Assembly: GCA_037447655.1 (NCBI GenBank)
Contig: JBBHKE010002542.1
Coordinates: forward strand, 124,001-188,000
Reading direction: 5' to 3'
DNA from: Zygnema cylindricum
Taxonomy: Eukaryota > Streptophyta > Zygnematophyceae > Zygnematales > Zygnemataceae
DNA length: 64,000 nucleotides
How positions within the stretch are numbered: position 1 is the first letter of the stretch; the number at the start of each line of letters is the position of its first letter. Below are positions 63,881 through 64,000 of this stretch, piece after piece. A model generated the notes under the pieces. The model made no database searches. It saw only the letters and a program-made list of their open reading frames with translations, and was not told the DNA's origin. Position numbers and translations under genes: made by a program.

Positions 63881-64000
63881 AGGTGGATAAAATCATTACT
63901 CGGATTTATGAAAAGTGGGATGTTAAATAAAATTTGTGATGCAATTATTATTTCAGTTCATTTAATGCACTGTGTTAAATACTTAAGTTTTATGAAAAGA

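Larger units (their letters stand above)
61057..64000 (+). mobile_element. E13: non-autonomous Copia element (E9 family), right end off window
   Basis: 5' LTR 61057-62238, PBS, gag, acidic extension, RT/RNase H remnant to 63880, then AT-rich sequence matching E9 downstream of its remnant. No protease active site, integrase or RT palm. With E9 it defines a family with a shared internal deletion. Confidence 0.85.

Noticed and set aside
1-64000. CRISPR array, bacterial operon, rRNA gene or env-like frame after RNase H
   Set aside because: No direct-repeat spacer array, no ribosome-binding-site organised genes, no rRNA blocks and no long frame between RNase H and any 3' LTR.

Overview
The window is a repeat-rich stretch of a eukaryotic nuclear genome and I find no host gene, rRNA or canonical tRNA in it. 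Nearly everything recognisable is Ty1/copia LTR retrotransposon (order Gag, CCHC knuckle, protease, integrase, reverse transcriptase, RNase H) or small non-autonomous DNA transposon. A green-plant genome is the best guess: several stacked Copia families, hAT and TA-flanked MITEs, and G-box/ABRE and GTAC motifs in the LTR promoters. The sequence does not name the species.

Layout. 1-2871: end of a degenerate Copia element (E1), split by a solo LTR with a perfect 5-bp target duplication. 2872-8920 (-): element E2 with a rearranged 3' LTR that contains a truncated hAT. 8921-13052 (-): E3, a gag-only element. 13053-25324: mostly non-Copia DNA with three TA-flanked MITE traces, five hAT-derived elements in two families (three with exact 8-bp duplications), one solo Copia-type LTR (14197-15257) and one solo LTR nested in a hAT. 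25325-36982 (+): element E5, interrupted by E4 (27042-32180). E4 is the only complete young element: 666-bp LTRs differing at about three sites, target duplication CTGGC, open gag and protease-integrase frames, but no reverse transcriptase. 36983-64000 is one nest: E6 carries E7; E7 carries E8 and E9; E9 carries a solo LTR and E10; E10 carries E11; E11 carries E12; E12 carries a solo LTR and E13, which runs off the right edge.

Common design. All families except the E1/E4 lineage share features that I think are the real content of this window. (i) The primer-binding site after the 5' LTR matches the anticodon arm, not the 3' end, of initiator tRNA-Met, i.e. a half-tRNA primer as in Drosophila copia. 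(ii) The gag start codon lies inside the LTR, so the PBS is translated as part of Gag (Val-Met-Gly-Pro). (iii) In the main LTR supergroup, U3 carries an antisense class-II tRNA-like module with A-box, B-box and, in ten of eleven copies, a T run of four or more where a Pol III terminator would sit. (iv) Just downstream of the TATA region the leader folds into two adjacent small hairpins whose stems show compensatory changes between families. Points iii and iv are, to my knowledge, undescribed and are the best candidates for a new system.

Non-autonomous forms are prominent: E3 (gag plus basic tail), E9 and E13 (gag fused to decayed RT/RNase H remnants, two independent copies) and E4 (reverse transcriptase deleted). 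All need enzymes in trans. All identities and counts were read by eye; no alignment or database search was run.
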